A stretch of 22,341 bases of DNA from a virus, in the IMG/VR virus record IMGVR_UViG_3300033153_001670, positions 1 through 22,341 of that record. One strand, written 5' to 3'. Shown one piece after another: positions 12,607 to 20,486 of this stretch (position 1 is the first letter of the stretch; each line of letters opens with the position of its first letter). The position numbers and the translations under genes were made by a program. The notes under the pieces are model-generated. The model had not been told where the DNA came from and did no database searches. It was given only the letters and a program-made list of their open reading frames with translations.

Positions 12607-15143
12607 TAACAAGTACTTGCAGTTCCTAAATCACCAAACCCATCTGATTCTCTACAAATATTTCCATCTGTCCAAAAGTTAGCATCTGCTGGAGTTCCAA
12701 CTAAATCTGAATAGATTACAGTTGCAATAGCGAAACTTGGTTCATTTAAATAAACTAGTTGAGAGTTTCCACCAGGATAGTTAGAACATACACTTGAACA
12801 ACTTACAGAACCATACTCTAAAGTAAATGGATAATAACATTGGTCTCCTTCAGTAATATTACCACTAGCAGATGTTACGAATGCTGAACCTGATAGAGCA
12901 CATACACTAAATCCAAAATCTTCTGCAATACTTACACTCTGTGCTACTCCCTCACAATCATCCCAACTAAATGAACAACCACTACCAACTGCTCCACTTC
13001 TACATTCCATATCATACTCTATACAATCTGCTGGATTAAGTGTAGTTGTTGTAGTTGTAGTTGTTGTAGTACTTGTTGTAGTTGTACTCGTTGTTGTTGT
13101 AGTAGTTGTAGAGGTTACATCACCACAATCAGAACTACATGATACTCCTGTTGGAGTAGCAACACCACTTACAGTAACAACACTTACTCCTCCACCTGCT
13201 TCTACACAAGCAACTGCATCTTGGTCAGGTCCTAAGAAATATCTTACTGTATTACCTGCACAACAATCAACATCAAAGGAACAAAATCCTCCTACTGCAG
13301 TTGATGGACAAAGTAAATCGTATTCAGTACAAGCCGCCGTTGTTGTAGTTGTAGTTGTTGTTGTAGGTGTAAGATTAACTTCAAGAGACCAAGAAGTTGC
13401 ACTATCTATATTTTGAGAACCATGTCCAAGAACTACACCTGTTGAAGGATAAGTAAGTTGTCCACTATCAGTATCTTGTATAACACCATCTGCTTTTAAT
13501 ATTGTTTGATAATTTATCGTACCATAATCAGGTGTACCACTTACATTGATAGTACTATTAACTGTTTGTATTCCACCAATAGATGCATTTGAACCTGTAT
13601 TTGTTGTACCAATAGGTATATCATTTAATCTTAAGTCATAAGGAGTACCTAGAAAACTAAAATCAATATCATTAGCTGATTGAGTAAATTCAGTATCAGT
13701 ACTATTACTACCTGTAATCTCTACTCTCTTTGTAGGAGGAGCAGTAGTAGTTGTGGTTGTAGTAGTTGTTGTACTTGTTGTTGTAGTACTTGTTGTGGTA
13801 GTACTTACATCTCCACATAATGAAGAACAAGGTGATTCGGGTGATGCTGGTGATGCAGTACCACTCGTTGATAATACAGTTACAATACTTCCACTTTCAA
13901 CACAGGCAACAGCATCTTGGTCTGCACCTAAATCATAAACTACTGTTACACCATCACAACAAGGAACACTATACTCACAGAAACCACCAGCTGCTGATGA
14001 TGGACATAATAAATCCCATTCTATACAATCAGGTGCTAGAGTAGTTGTAGTTGTTGTAGTAGTAGTTGTACTCGTAGTTGTAGTTGTTGTGGTAGTAGTT
14101 GTTGTCGTTGTAGGTAAACAATAAAAAGAACCATCATTTAATTTAGTATGTAAATCAGTTAACTGTGTTGGTGTTAACTTTCTATCATACATTAAAAATT
14201 GTCTAAATCCACCTGCATTTCTAAACAACTGATTCATTTCTGATATATTTGCTGATGTTCCTGCAAAATAATATTCAGTTGCAAAATCATCATTATCAAT
14301 ACTCATTGTCATTGCATCTAAAGAAGTATCACCACCTGTATTAGCTGTAAAAGCAATTGTTCTCCATTCATCCGAACCAACAAAGTTTGGTACATCAAGA
14401 GGTGATAGTGAAGATGTTGCATCAATACCAGTTCCACCATTAGTCATCCATTTTGATGTATCTGCAGTTTTATTTGGAGAACTTGGACTTGGTTTAAAAA
14501 CAGTTCCTGCTCCTATTATATTTAATCCTTCATTTCCACCAGCATCATCTAAATTATTAAACTGTGATGCTCCTCTACCTGAATAAGTATATCCAGCTAA
14601 TCTACCTTTCATTCTATAAATAAAGTGATAGTCTTTTCCAACTTCAAACTCCCAACCATTTCTAGTATAATCTAAATTAGAACCACTATAAGTTAAACCA
14701 TCTCTCCATGCATTAGCATAATCTCTTGTTGCTGAGCCTGTAAAGTAAAAAGCTTCATCACCTACATTCCAAGTTCCATTAGCTGCAAACCATGAATTAT
14801 CGGGTGATAAAGATGAAGATACAATGTTTGTTAATTCAAAACTAGCAGTATCAACATAGTTATCTAATTGTGTATTAAGATATATTCTAAGATTATCACA
14901 ATCAATACCTGAAACAGTACCAATAGTTACCTCGTTTGTACATAAACCTTCTGATTCTAATCTTATACATTGTGTAGCTTCATCTACAGTCACAACAGCT
15001 GTTGAACCAACTGTTGGTAAGAAAACATCATTACCATTTGGAGCTAAACTATAAGAAGCACAGTTTACACTATAATACACATCAAAGTAAGGCCCTGCAT
15101 TACTTCCTGATGTTAACGTTATTAATTTATCTATATTTGCCAT
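12606..15143 (-). CDS. Large Cys-rich, poly-threonine tail adhesin / receptor-binding protein
   Basis: About 845 residues, modular, without signal peptide. It has an N-terminal module (1-100) that may attach to the tail, and a beta-sandwich region (about 105-340) resembling a LamG/concanavalin-like carbohydrate-binding domain (ending RQFLMYDRKLTPTQL). Next come a Thr tract (~345-368), Cys-rich repeat 1 (~373-445: CIEWDLLCP, GGFC, CC, DQDAVACVE, CSSLCGD), a second Thr tract, and a beta domain (~470-592). These are followed by a third Thr tract, Cys repeat 2 (~605-675), a fourth Thr tract and a more divergent Cys repeat 3 (~706-786). The C-terminus ends WTDGNICRESDGFGDLG. Many cysteines suggest disulfides or metal sites outside the cell. 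It lies directly after two tail-tip-like genes, fitting a host-recognition fibre or tip protein. The Thr tracts are likely rigid linkers and possible O-glycosylation sites. Confidence 0.75.
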   Translation of the reverse strand: MANIDKLITLTSGSNAGPYFDVYYSVNCASYSLAPNGNDVFLPTVGSTAVVTVDEATQCIRLESEGLCTNEVTIGTVSGIDCDNLRIYLNTQLDNYVDTASFELTNIVSSSLSPDNSWFAANGTWNVGDEAFYFTGSATRDYANAWRDGLTYSGSNLDYTRNGWEFEVGKDYHFIYRMKGRLAGYTYSGRGASQFNNLDDAGGNEGLNIIGAGTVFKPSPSSPNKTADTSKWMTNGGTGIDATSSLSPLDVPNFVGSDEWRTIAFTANTGGDTSLDAMTMSIDNDDFATEYYFAGTSANISEMNQLFRNAGGFRQFLMYDRKLTPTQLTDLHTKLNDGSFYCLPTTTTTTTTTTTTTSTTTTTTTTTTLAPDCIEWDLLCPSSAAGGFCEYSVPCCDGVTVVYDLGADQDAVACVESGSIVTVLSTSGTASPASPESPCSSLCGDVSTTTTSTTTTSTTTTTTTTTTAPPTKRVEITGSNSTDTEFTQSANDIDFSFLGTPYDLRLNDIPIGTTNTGSNASIGGIQTVNSTINVSGTPDYGTINYQTILKADGVIQDTDSGQLTYPSTGVVLGHGSQNIDSATSWSLEVNLTPTTTTTTTTTAACTEYDLLCPSTAVGGFCSFDVDCCAGNTVRYFLGPDQDAVACVEAGGGVSVVTVSGVATPTGVSCSSDCGDVTSTTTTTTTSTTTTSTTTTTTTTTTLNPADCIEYDMECRSGAVGSGCSFSWDDCEGVAQSVSIAEDFGFSVCALSGSAFVTSASGNITEGDQCYYPFTLEYGSVSCSSVCSNYPGGNSQLVYLNEPSFAIATVIYSDLVGTPADANFWTDGNICRESDGFGDLGTASTC
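12780..13025 (-). repeat. Cys-rich repeat 3 of the adhesin (divergent)
   Basis: About 82 codons starting CIEYDMECRSGAVGSGC and ending CSSVCSN. It has diverged from repeats 1 and 2 and contains extra residues before the last Cys pair. Confidence 0.65.
13041..13115 (-). repeat. Poly-Thr coding triplet tract 4
   Basis: Minus-strand ACN codons (mostly ACA and ACT) coding about 24 residues of Thr with a few Ser, joining Cys repeats 2 and 3 of the adhesin. Confidence 0.85.
13119..13331 (-). repeat. Cys-rich repeat 2 of the adhesin
   Basis: About 71 codons, clearly homologous to repeat 1: CTEYDLLCP, GGFCSFDVDCC, DQDAVACVEAGG, CSSDCGD. Both copies sit between Thr tracts, consistent with duplication of a domain-plus-linker unit. 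Confidence 0.8.
13339..13370 (-). repeat. Poly-Thr coding triplet tract 3
   Basis: The shortest tract, about 10 Thr codons, lying between the central beta domain and Cys repeat 2. Confidence 0.8.
13743..13806 (-). repeat. Poly-Thr coding triplet tract 2
   Basis: About 20 Thr codons interrupted by Ser (AGT), between Cys repeat 1 and the central beta domain. Confidence 0.85.
13809..14027 (-). repeat. Cys-rich repeat 1 of the adhesin
   Basis: About 73 codons. It shares with repeat 2 (13119-13331) the pattern C-x-E-[WY]-D-L-L-C-P, GGFC, CC, G-x-DQDAVACVE, C-S-S-x-CGD. Repeat 3 (about 12780-13025) keeps the first and last Cys motifs but has lost the CC pair and the DQDAVACVE block. Confidence 0.8.
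14038..14113 (-). repeat. Poly-Thr coding triplet tract 1
   Basis: About 24 Thr codons with one Ser, between the LamG-like region and Cys repeat 1. Codons alternate among ACA, ACT, ACC and ACG, so the protein run, not a pure DNA microsatellite, is conserved. Confidence 0.85.
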
Positions 15144-15146
15144 ATC

Positions 15147-17330
15147 TTAATTATCTTCTGATGTAAAATTAAAATCACAAAAGATACTAGGAAATCCTGC
15201 ATCATTTACAGTAATCAGTTCTAATCCTACTACATCATTGTAATTTAAGTTGTATCCTTTTATCTTATTTATTCTATACCATTTATCTTCTACAAAGATT
15301 TTATCATTTAATTCTATTCCTGCAATCTCATCAGGTTCGAACTTTATTTCAGCAGATAGTATCTTACTATCACTTCCATACAAATCGTTTATATAATCAC
15401 TCCAATACGTTTTATACGAGGTTATAGAACCTGTTGCATTAGCATCAAAGGCTGGTGGATAAAACGATTCGTTAAAATGTAAATTATTTGTTGAACCACT
15501 AACAACAGGTAAACTATCATAGTTTGATATTGTAGCATAATCTTGAAAAGGTTCACTTGCTGCTCCAATAAAAGAACCTGTTGGTAAAGTTCCACTTACC
15601 TTATATCCTAATCTTGGTTTAAATTTAAATGTCTTTTTTTCTATTTCACTATTATCTGTTTTGTATAATTGTGGTATAATATTATCATTTGTTCCACTTA
15701 TTGTATCTAAGATAACAGGTGCAAAATAAGCTCCTACTTTTCTTTCTCCTTGTGGTACATCAGATGCAGCATTAACTATTTCAGTTCCCCATTGTAATCC
15801 TTCTGCATTTTCTAATACACTTTTGGATAATCTATCATTATCTCTGTTATCTTCATACTTCAAAGTTTTTTGTTGATTACCTAATGTAGAACGTAAACTA
15901 ATTCTATCTGCTTGTTGTATCTTATATGTCCAATCTACCTTCTTACCACTATTAGACCAGTTGTTAAAAGTTTCTATTTTAAGAACTCTATTTTCTGTAT
16001 AGACTGGTTCTATCACTAAATTTAGTTTCTGTATTAGACCTCTTAAAACATCTATACATTTCGTTTGTGGTTCAAACTGTTGTCCTAATTGTATAGTTCC
16101 TGTTTCATAATTGATTGGTGAATCACTAGCTACAAATTGTGATGTAGCTTGTATTATAATAGTAGGTTGAGTTCCAACTGTTATTTTATCTGTTCTTTGT
16201 AATTTAACAGTATCTCCTAAATTAAGATTTATTAAACCACTTGATACAAAAAGAGCTTCAGATTCTCCTTCTTGTCCTACATCAAATACTAAACCACCAA
16301 ATGCAACTCTTTGAGTTCCATTTACCATAATTCTCCAATCAATATCAGTTCTACTTGTCATAGCAGGTGCAGCTGCAACACTACCAGATATAATAGCATC
16401 AAATTGATATGTTCCTGCTTTTGGAGCTGTATATACACCTGTTGTAGGGTTATATGAGTTTGATGGGTCTGAAACTTCATTATCAAAAATAACATCACTA
16501 TATGTTGGTATAGTTGGAGCGTTTGATGTAATGTTAAACGCAGAAAGAGGTTCAGATGTAAATGTAAAATCTGAGAAACCAGTTCCTTTAACAGATAAGT
16601 TCTCTGTTTGTTTAGGCATTATATATAAGTTATCAAATAAAGGTTCTAAAGAAGATGAATAAGCAAATTCACCTTGTTCAAATATTTTATCTAATACTAG
16701 GGATACTCTAATTGCAGGTGTAAGTTGTTGTACTTGTAATGAAGAGGTTTCGTTGTTAATATATCCTAGTCTAGCTACTACCTCTGTATCTATTGCTATA
16801 TTTGGTAAAGAACCTGTATTTTCTAATCCATCTCTACCTTGGTCTATTAGGGGATAATAAACATCACCACCAAATAAATCATTCTCCCAACTACCTGTTA
16901 CATTTGCAACTGAAAAAGCATGGTCATAATCACTCCAATCTAAATCACTTACAGCAACTGTTTTAATTGAATCATTAAAAGTTACTACACTATTTGTTAT
17001 TGTTACTTCGTAATTAAATCCTCCATTGGGTGTTCTAACTACTTCATCTAAAAATAAACTACCTTCTAATAGGGTATCTGATTTACTAATAACTGATGCA
17101 TCAACTGAATTACCTAAACCAGGTACACCTGTTACACCAACTTTATAAGCGTGTTTAAAAAACCTATTGTTCTTCTTTGAACCAGGTAAAGTAAATCCTT
17201 GTGATGTTGCTCCGAATACTTCTCCTATATCTCCATTTTCAATAGCAGAAACATCTACTCTAATAGGTGTATCTTCTAATACATCTAAATCATATATTAC
17301 ACCATCATATTGTGCTCTAATAAATGCCAT
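15147..17330 (-). CDS. Tail tip / baseplate-like protein with inserted C1q-like domain
   Basis: A 727-residue beta-rich protein. The N-terminal part (IYDLDVLEDTPIRVDVSAI, then GFTLPGSKKNNRFFKHAYKV) follows a pattern I recall from tail-tip or baseplate-hub-like proteins of Bacteroidota phages. Residues about 275-400 (NPTTGVYTAPKAGTYQFDA, IDWRIMVNG, SGLINLNLGDTVKLQR) have the signature of a C1q/TNF-like jelly roll, a trimeric binding module. The region after it (415-500, IDVLRGLIQKLNLVIEP, KVDWTYKIQ) and the end (WYRINKIKGYNLNYNDVVGLELI) resume the tail-tip pattern. It ends 3 bases before the adhesin ATG, so both products are probably made together and may contact each other. There is no SD (leader AAGATAATTT). 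Confidence 0.65.
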   Translation of the reverse strand: MAFIRAQYDGVIYDLDVLEDTPIRVDVSAIENGDIGEVFGATSQGFTLPGSKKNNRFFKHAYKVGVTGVPGLGNSVDASVISKSDTLLEGSLFLDEVVRTPNGGFNYEVTITNSVVTFNDSIKTVAVSDLDWSDYDHAFSVANVTGSWENDLFGGDVYYPLIDQGRDGLENTGSLPNIAIDTEVVARLGYINNETSSLQVQQLTPAIRVSLVLDKIFEQGEFAYSSSLEPLFDNLYIMPKQTENLSVKGTGFSDFTFTSEPLSAFNITSNAPTIPTYSDVIFDNEVSDPSNSYNPTTGVYTAPKAGTYQFDAIISGSVAAAPAMTSRTDIDWRIMVNGTQRVAFGGLVFDVGQEGESEALFVSSGLINLNLGDTVKLQRTDKITVGTQPTIIIQATSQFVASDSPINYETGTIQLGQQFEPQTKCIDVLRGLIQKLNLVIEPVYTENRVLKIETFNNWSNSGKKVDWTYKIQQADRISLRSTLGNQQKTLKYEDNRDNDRLSKSVLENAEGLQWGTEIVNAASDVPQGERKVGAYFAPVILDTISGTNDNIIPQLYKTDNSEIEKKTFKFKPRLGYKVSGTLPTGSFIGAASEPFQDYATISNYDSLPVVSGSTNNLHFNESFYPPAFDANATGSITSYKTYWSDYINDLYGSDSKILSAEIKFEPDEIAGIELNDKIFVEDKWYRINKIKGYNLNYNDVVGLELITVNDAGFPSIFCDFNFTSEDN

Positions 17331-17333
17331 AAA

Positions 17334-18527
17334 TTATCTTCTTGATTTAGGTTTGTTTGCGTATTGGTAATTTATTCTATAAGTAAATAATTTTTGTCCT
17401 CTTGGATTTGTTTTCTTTTCTGCTGCCTGATTAGTAATGATAATAGGAACGAACCCACCATCGTACTGAACATATACAGAAGGAGATTGGAATAACTCTA
17501 ATAACCATTCAGATTCTTCTGTTGTTAACCAATCAGTCTGTGCTCCAAAGTTCTTTTGTATTGCCTTGTTGTATATTGTAGTTCCTCTTCTCCCTTTATC
17601 AAAAGAAACATTACCATCTGTTGTAGAGTAATTAACAAACTCTTGTTCAAATGTATCTTGTCTATAAGTTTGATTTTCTGTTTTAGTTAAGTTAGCAGTA
17701 TAATAATCCCAAGTACCTAATTTGTTTATAAATGCAAATCTTGTTCCATTCTCATTTATACAACTACTTAATCTTTCAAATCTTCTATCACCCTCATTTT
17801 GATTTGCAACAACTGTATAATAAGACCAAGTATCACTAGAGAATACAGAACCAAGTGTTCCATCATTAATAAAGTTTTGAGGTCCTGTTGGATAATGAAC
17901 TAATCTACTACCTTCACTATCATCATGTGAACCACTAAACGTATCTGTAAAGAACTTCTGTGCTAGGATACCATCATTCTCATTATAGATTGTTACCCTA
18001 TAACTTTCTACAAAAGAATTTGCTAAGTTAAAATGTGAAAGAGTTCCATAATCTTCTGTTCGTATATATTGTGTGTTTGGTGAGTTAGAAAGAAAATCAT
18101 TAAAATAAGAACCTGATTGCCAGTTCAAACCATCTACTAATTCTTCTACTGCAGGATATACAGTTAAAGAAGAGGTTATCTGTGATGGAGTTACAACCAA
18201 AGATGAAGAAGGAGATGTTCCATATTCTTCTCCAAACTCTATCGAGAAACTTCTTGTGTTGTTGTTAGATGAACTAACTATTGTTGGAGTAGTCCATACC
18301 TCATCCCAATCAGTATAATCGTGTAAAACATCACTTAATTCAAACACACCAAAGTTATTTTGATTACCAGGTTGTTTTATTCTTACTAGGGTTTCACTAG
18401 AACCAGTAGGTTTTACATCACATATATACTTTGCTTGTGGAGCTAACGTTAGGTTAGTAAGGGAATACACAACTGTTGCTTGTGTTCCATTCGGGTCTGT
18501 TGGTCTTTGTATGAATTGTACTGCCAT
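17334..18527 (-). CDS. Tail structural protein, probably distal tail
   Basis: A 397-residue, beta-rich protein without signal peptide or membrane segments. The central and C-terminal parts (TRFAFINKLGTWDYYTANL, RGTTIYNKAIQKNFGAQTDWLTTEESEWLLELFQSPSVYVQ, FVPIIITN) recall a family of distal-tail or tail-tip proteins common in phages of Bacteroidota, in which the FxNxLGxWD motif is conserved. The C-terminus is basic. It lies between the gp10-like gene and the tail-tip gene with 3-base gaps on both sides, so it belongs to one translational unit of tail proteins. The exact place in the tail is inferred from order alone. Confidence 0.6.
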   Translation of the reverse strand: MAVQFIQRPTDPNGTQATVVYSLTNLTLAPQAKYICDVKPTGSSETLVRIKQPGNQNNFGVFELSDVLHDYTDWDEVWTTPTIVSSSNNNTRSFSIEFGEEYGTSPSSSLVVTPSQITSSLTVYPAVEELVDGLNWQSGSYFNDFLSNSPNTQYIRTEDYGTLSHFNLANSFVESYRVTIYNENDGILAQKFFTDTFSGSHDDSEGSRLVHYPTGPQNFINDGTLGSVFSSDTWSYYTVVANQNEGDRRFERLSSCINENGTRFAFINKLGTWDYYTANLTKTENQTYRQDTFEQEFVNYSTTDGNVSFDKGRRGTTIYNKAIQKNFGAQTDWLTTEESEWLLELFQSPSVYVQYDGGFVPIIITNQAAEKKTNPRGQKLFTYRINYQYANKPKSRR

Positions 18528-18530
18528 AAT

Positions 18531-18998
18531 TTATGTTGTTGTTGCTCCGTTTAATTTAAATAAATCTAATATTTCATCATTTATATCTTCTTCTCCTGCC
18601 ATGATTAATTTATCTGCATAATTTTCTACACTTCTATTTACTGCTCCTACAATAAAAGGTCTAGGTCTAAATCCTTTCTCTGCAATTGATTTACGAACTG
18701 CAAAAGGTAAATTACCACCTATTGTTTTAGATTTAAATTGACCTGGGTCAAAAAGAGATTCTGGATTAGGATTAATCTTACTTTTAGTTCCATTTACACC
18801 ACTATCTTGGTAGAAACCATAGTTCTCCATAGTTAAAGAAAAACGAGGTTCTTTATCATTATCTTCGTATCTAACTTGAACTGAATTAGCTAACCTACCT
18901 GTCTTAAACAATCCCTTATTGATGATACCATCTTTTAAGTTATCTTGTAAGAACTGAGCTAGTTGTTCTAATACCTCTCTTATATTCTTTATTTCCAT
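18531..18998 (-). CDS. HK97 gp10-like neck / tail completion protein
   Basis: A 155-residue protein with the outline of the HK97 gp10 family: an N-terminal amphipathic helix (REVLEQLAQFLQDNL), FKTGRLANSVQVRY, MENYGFYQDSGVNG and RPRPFIVGAVN, which are the typical blocks of this neck-associated or tail completion protein. It probably helps join tail to head. The ATG lies inside the 3' end of the small membrane protein gene (10-base overlap). It has AAGGAAG a few bases upstream, one of the few SD-like leaders in the window. Confidence 0.7.
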   Translation of the reverse strand: MEIKNIREVLEQLAQFLQDNLKDGIINKGLFKTGRLANSVQVRYEDNDKEPRFSLTMENYGFYQDSGVNGTKSKINPNPESLFDPGQFKSKTIGGNLPFAVRKSIAEKGFRPRPFIVGAVNRSVENYADKLIMAGEEDINDEILDLFKLNGATTT

Positions 18999-19150
18999 TT
19001 CTTCCTTATATAATAATATATTTCTTTTCCTAGTACACCACCAATACCACCGATTATACCTAATAATAAAGCCATTCCAACTTCATATAAGCTCATGGTG
19101 TAAATTGATGTAAATGTAAAACCACTTAAAAATGAGAAGTTGTTATTCAT
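18989..19150 (-). CDS. Small single-span membrane protein (53 residues)
   Basis: Residues 1-18 are short and polar/aromatic (MNNNFSFLSGFTFTSIYT). Residues about 24-42 (VGMALLLGIIGGIGGVLGK) form one glycine-rich hydrophobic helix, and the end is basic (EIYYYIRKKWK). It overlaps the start of the gp10-like gene by 10 bases and starts 5 bases after the stop of the upstream gene at 19155, so it is embedded in the tail gene operon. The size and single membrane span could fit a pinholin-like or tail-tip membrane protein, but no lysis genes are next to it. Function unknown. Confidence 0.65.
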   Translation of the reverse strand: MNNNFSFLSGFTFTSIYTMSLYEVGMALLLGIIGGIGGVLGKEIYYYIRKKWK

Positions 19151-19154
19151 AATA

Positions 19155-19598
19155 TTATGCTATATCACAGTAAGATATTTCCTTACTATCTGTTATTAAT
19201 GTTGCTGTCATTATCCAACCTACTGCCTTATCTTGAAATGCTTCTACCAAAGGAATTAAATTATTCATTTGTATCTGTATAGGATATTGTACAGGCCCAT
19301 CTAATATATAACCATATAAATCATACAACCCTTGTTCTGTATTATTAAGAACTATCCTCATATCCTCATCTCCCAATTTAGGAACATCTAAAGAATAAAA
19401 TTCAAAAGTTATTTCTCTTTGTCTACCATCTACACCAGTTAAACCAGGTGATGTTAAAGGCCTCATAAATAAAAGTGGATATCCCCTATTTACTGCAGCA
19501 TCAATATATTCAATACTACCGTGTCCGAACCCTTTAAAGTAATTGTGGTTATTCACAAAATACTCTACTGTATTTACTAATTCATCGTATCTTACCAT
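19155..19598 (-). CDS. Minor tail protein, possibly tail terminator
   Basis: A 147-residue alpha/beta protein: helix (YDELVNTVEYFVNNH), then FGHGSIEYIDAAVNRGYPLLFMRPLTS, a strand pair (REITFEFYSLD) and a helix after DEDMRIVLNNTEQGLYDLYGYIL. This order matches my memory of tail-terminator-like proteins in Bacteroidota phages, which cap the tail tube after it reaches full length. No SD is present (leader GATAGAACAAC). It lies between the tail chaperone gene and the small membrane protein. The assignment is moderate; it may be another neck protein. Confidence 0.5.
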   Translation of the reverse strand: MVRYDELVNTVEYFVNNHNYFKGFGHGSIEYIDAAVNRGYPLLFMRPLTSPGLTGVDGRQREITFEFYSLDVPKLGDEDMRIVLNNTEQGLYDLYGYILDGPVQYPIQIQMNNLIPLVEAFQDKAVGWIMTATLITDSKEISYCDIA

Positions 19599-19604
19599 GT
19601 TGTT

Positions 19605-19898
19605 CTATCTTCTCTTGTATTGATTTAATATTTTCTTTTGTTGTTTATTTTCTTCTTTAACTATATCACTTTCTAAAGTTAGCCAGTTTAACATTGTAAC
19701 AAAGTTTACTTTTGTAACATCTTTCTCACCAGTTAACCTTAAGATTCCCCCATCTTTTGAAAGGTGGTAGAGTGTGTAGAACCATCCAAAATGTTCTTGA
19801 ATACTTGGTCCATCCCCTCCTTCCACATCTTCTTCTCCGATTGGTTCAACACTTGGGAAGATTGAAGGAAATTGTTTGATAATTGAATTCCGATTAAC
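19605..19898 (-). CDS. C-terminal extension of the tail assembly chaperone, reached by -1 frameshift
   Basis: This frame has no ATG of its own; the first start-like codon is a GTG at 19824-19826, giving 73 residues (from VEGGDGPS). Read upstream, the frame stays open back into the T9 run at 19899-19907, where a -1 slip from the gene at 19739-20446 would join them. The fused product would have 280 residues and contain HFGWFYTLYHLSKDGG and a helical VNFVTMLNWLTLESDIVKEENKQQKK end. That ending resembles the tail chaperone C-terminal part in related phages. Producing a short and a long form from one gene is the rule for gpG/gpGT tail chaperones. Confidence 0.6.
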   Translation of the reverse strand, partial: VNRNSIIKQFPSIFPSVEPIGEEDVEGGDGPSIQEHFGWFYTLYHLSKDGGILRLTGEKDVTKVNFVTMLNWLTLESDIVKEENKQQKKILNQYKRR

Positions 19899-20446
19899 AA
19901 AAAAAAATTATAGGCTCCTAATGCAATACTCATAGGAAGGTTTCTGAAAATCTCTTTTCTCCATTCTCGTTTCTCGTTATCGTAATCTTCTACTGTATAA
20001 TACTTAAACAGAGTTTCTGCTTTTCCTTGTATAAACTTTATATCGTTTTTAACTTTCCATTCAAAAGAATTAAATCTATCTTTTACTATCGGTCTATAAA
20101 TTATAGATATAACATCTAAGACATTACCATCTTGTAATTGTTTTTCTAAATCGATATACTCACCTGCATTCATCTTAGATATAGGTTGTAATCCATATTG
20201 TATTCCTTCAAATTCAAATATAGGTAAAAAGATTGCTTCTGTTGTTGTAATCTTATCGTGTATATCTAAATACACTTTTTGTAACGATGTAATATCCCAT
20301 GTACGAATAAACTCTTCATCATAGTTAGAAATAGCAGAAACAATCCTAATGATTTTCTCTACTTCTGAGAGATGTTCAAACTGCCCTAACTTTTGATAAT
20401 GCTCAATTGTAAATTCAACTGGTATATCTATTTTTATATTCTTCAT
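19739..20446 (-). CDS. Probable tail assembly chaperone, short form
   Basis: A 235-residue, mostly helical, acidic protein: MKNIKIDIPVEFTIEHYQKLGQ, a helical region with VEKIIRIVSAI, then FEFEGIQYGLQPISKMNAGEYIDLEKQL, ISIIYRPIV and NLPMSIALGAYNFF. The pattern matches a Bacteroidota phage family that I recall as tail assembly proteins. From the T9 run on, the zero frame (LLIGIQLSNNFLQSSQVL...) looks less conserved than the alternative frame. Chaperones of this type bind the tape measure during tail assembly; normally they lie just upstream of the tape measure gene, but here it is 10 kb away. The ATG has no SD. The gene follows TerL with a 40-base gap. Confidence 0.5.
   Translation of the reverse strand: MKNIKIDIPVEFTIEHYQKLGQFEHLSEVEKIIRIVSAISNYDEEFIRTWDITSLQKVYLDIHDKITTTEAIFLPIFEFEGIQYGLQPISKMNAGEYIDLEKQLQDGNVLDVISIIYRPIVKDRFNSFEWKVKNDIKFIQGKAETLFKYYTVEDYDNEKREWRKEIFRNLPMSIALGAYNFFLLIGIQLSNNFLQSSQVLNQSEKKMWKEGMDQVFKNILDGSTHSTTFQKMGES
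19898..19907 (-). other. Slippery T9 run, candidate -1 programmed frameshift site
   Basis: Minus-strand AAT TTT TTT TTG in the chaperone frame, containing the heptamer T TTT TTG that follows the X XXY YYZ rule. A -1 slip would continue into the open frame that ends at 19605. A sequencing error in the homopolymer is the alternative explanation. Confidence 0.6.
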
Positions 20447-20486
20447 ATACTTTATTATATTTTCTTTAATTACTTGGTATGGATAA

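Noticed and set aside
12607-12612. TTG start of the 144-residue protein at 12612
   Set aside because: The ATG at 12606 forms the same TAATG coupling seen at three other junctions in the window.
13753-13938. Val-rich plus-strand open frame
   Set aside because: Antisense of a poly-Thr tract (ACA/ACT become TGT/AGT, read as Val in the shifted frame); low-complexity artefact.
13041-14113. Repeated triplet tracts as a CRISPR array or minisatellite
   Set aside because: No regular direct repeats with unique spacers; the units are in-frame Thr codons with mixed third bases, so selection is on the protein.
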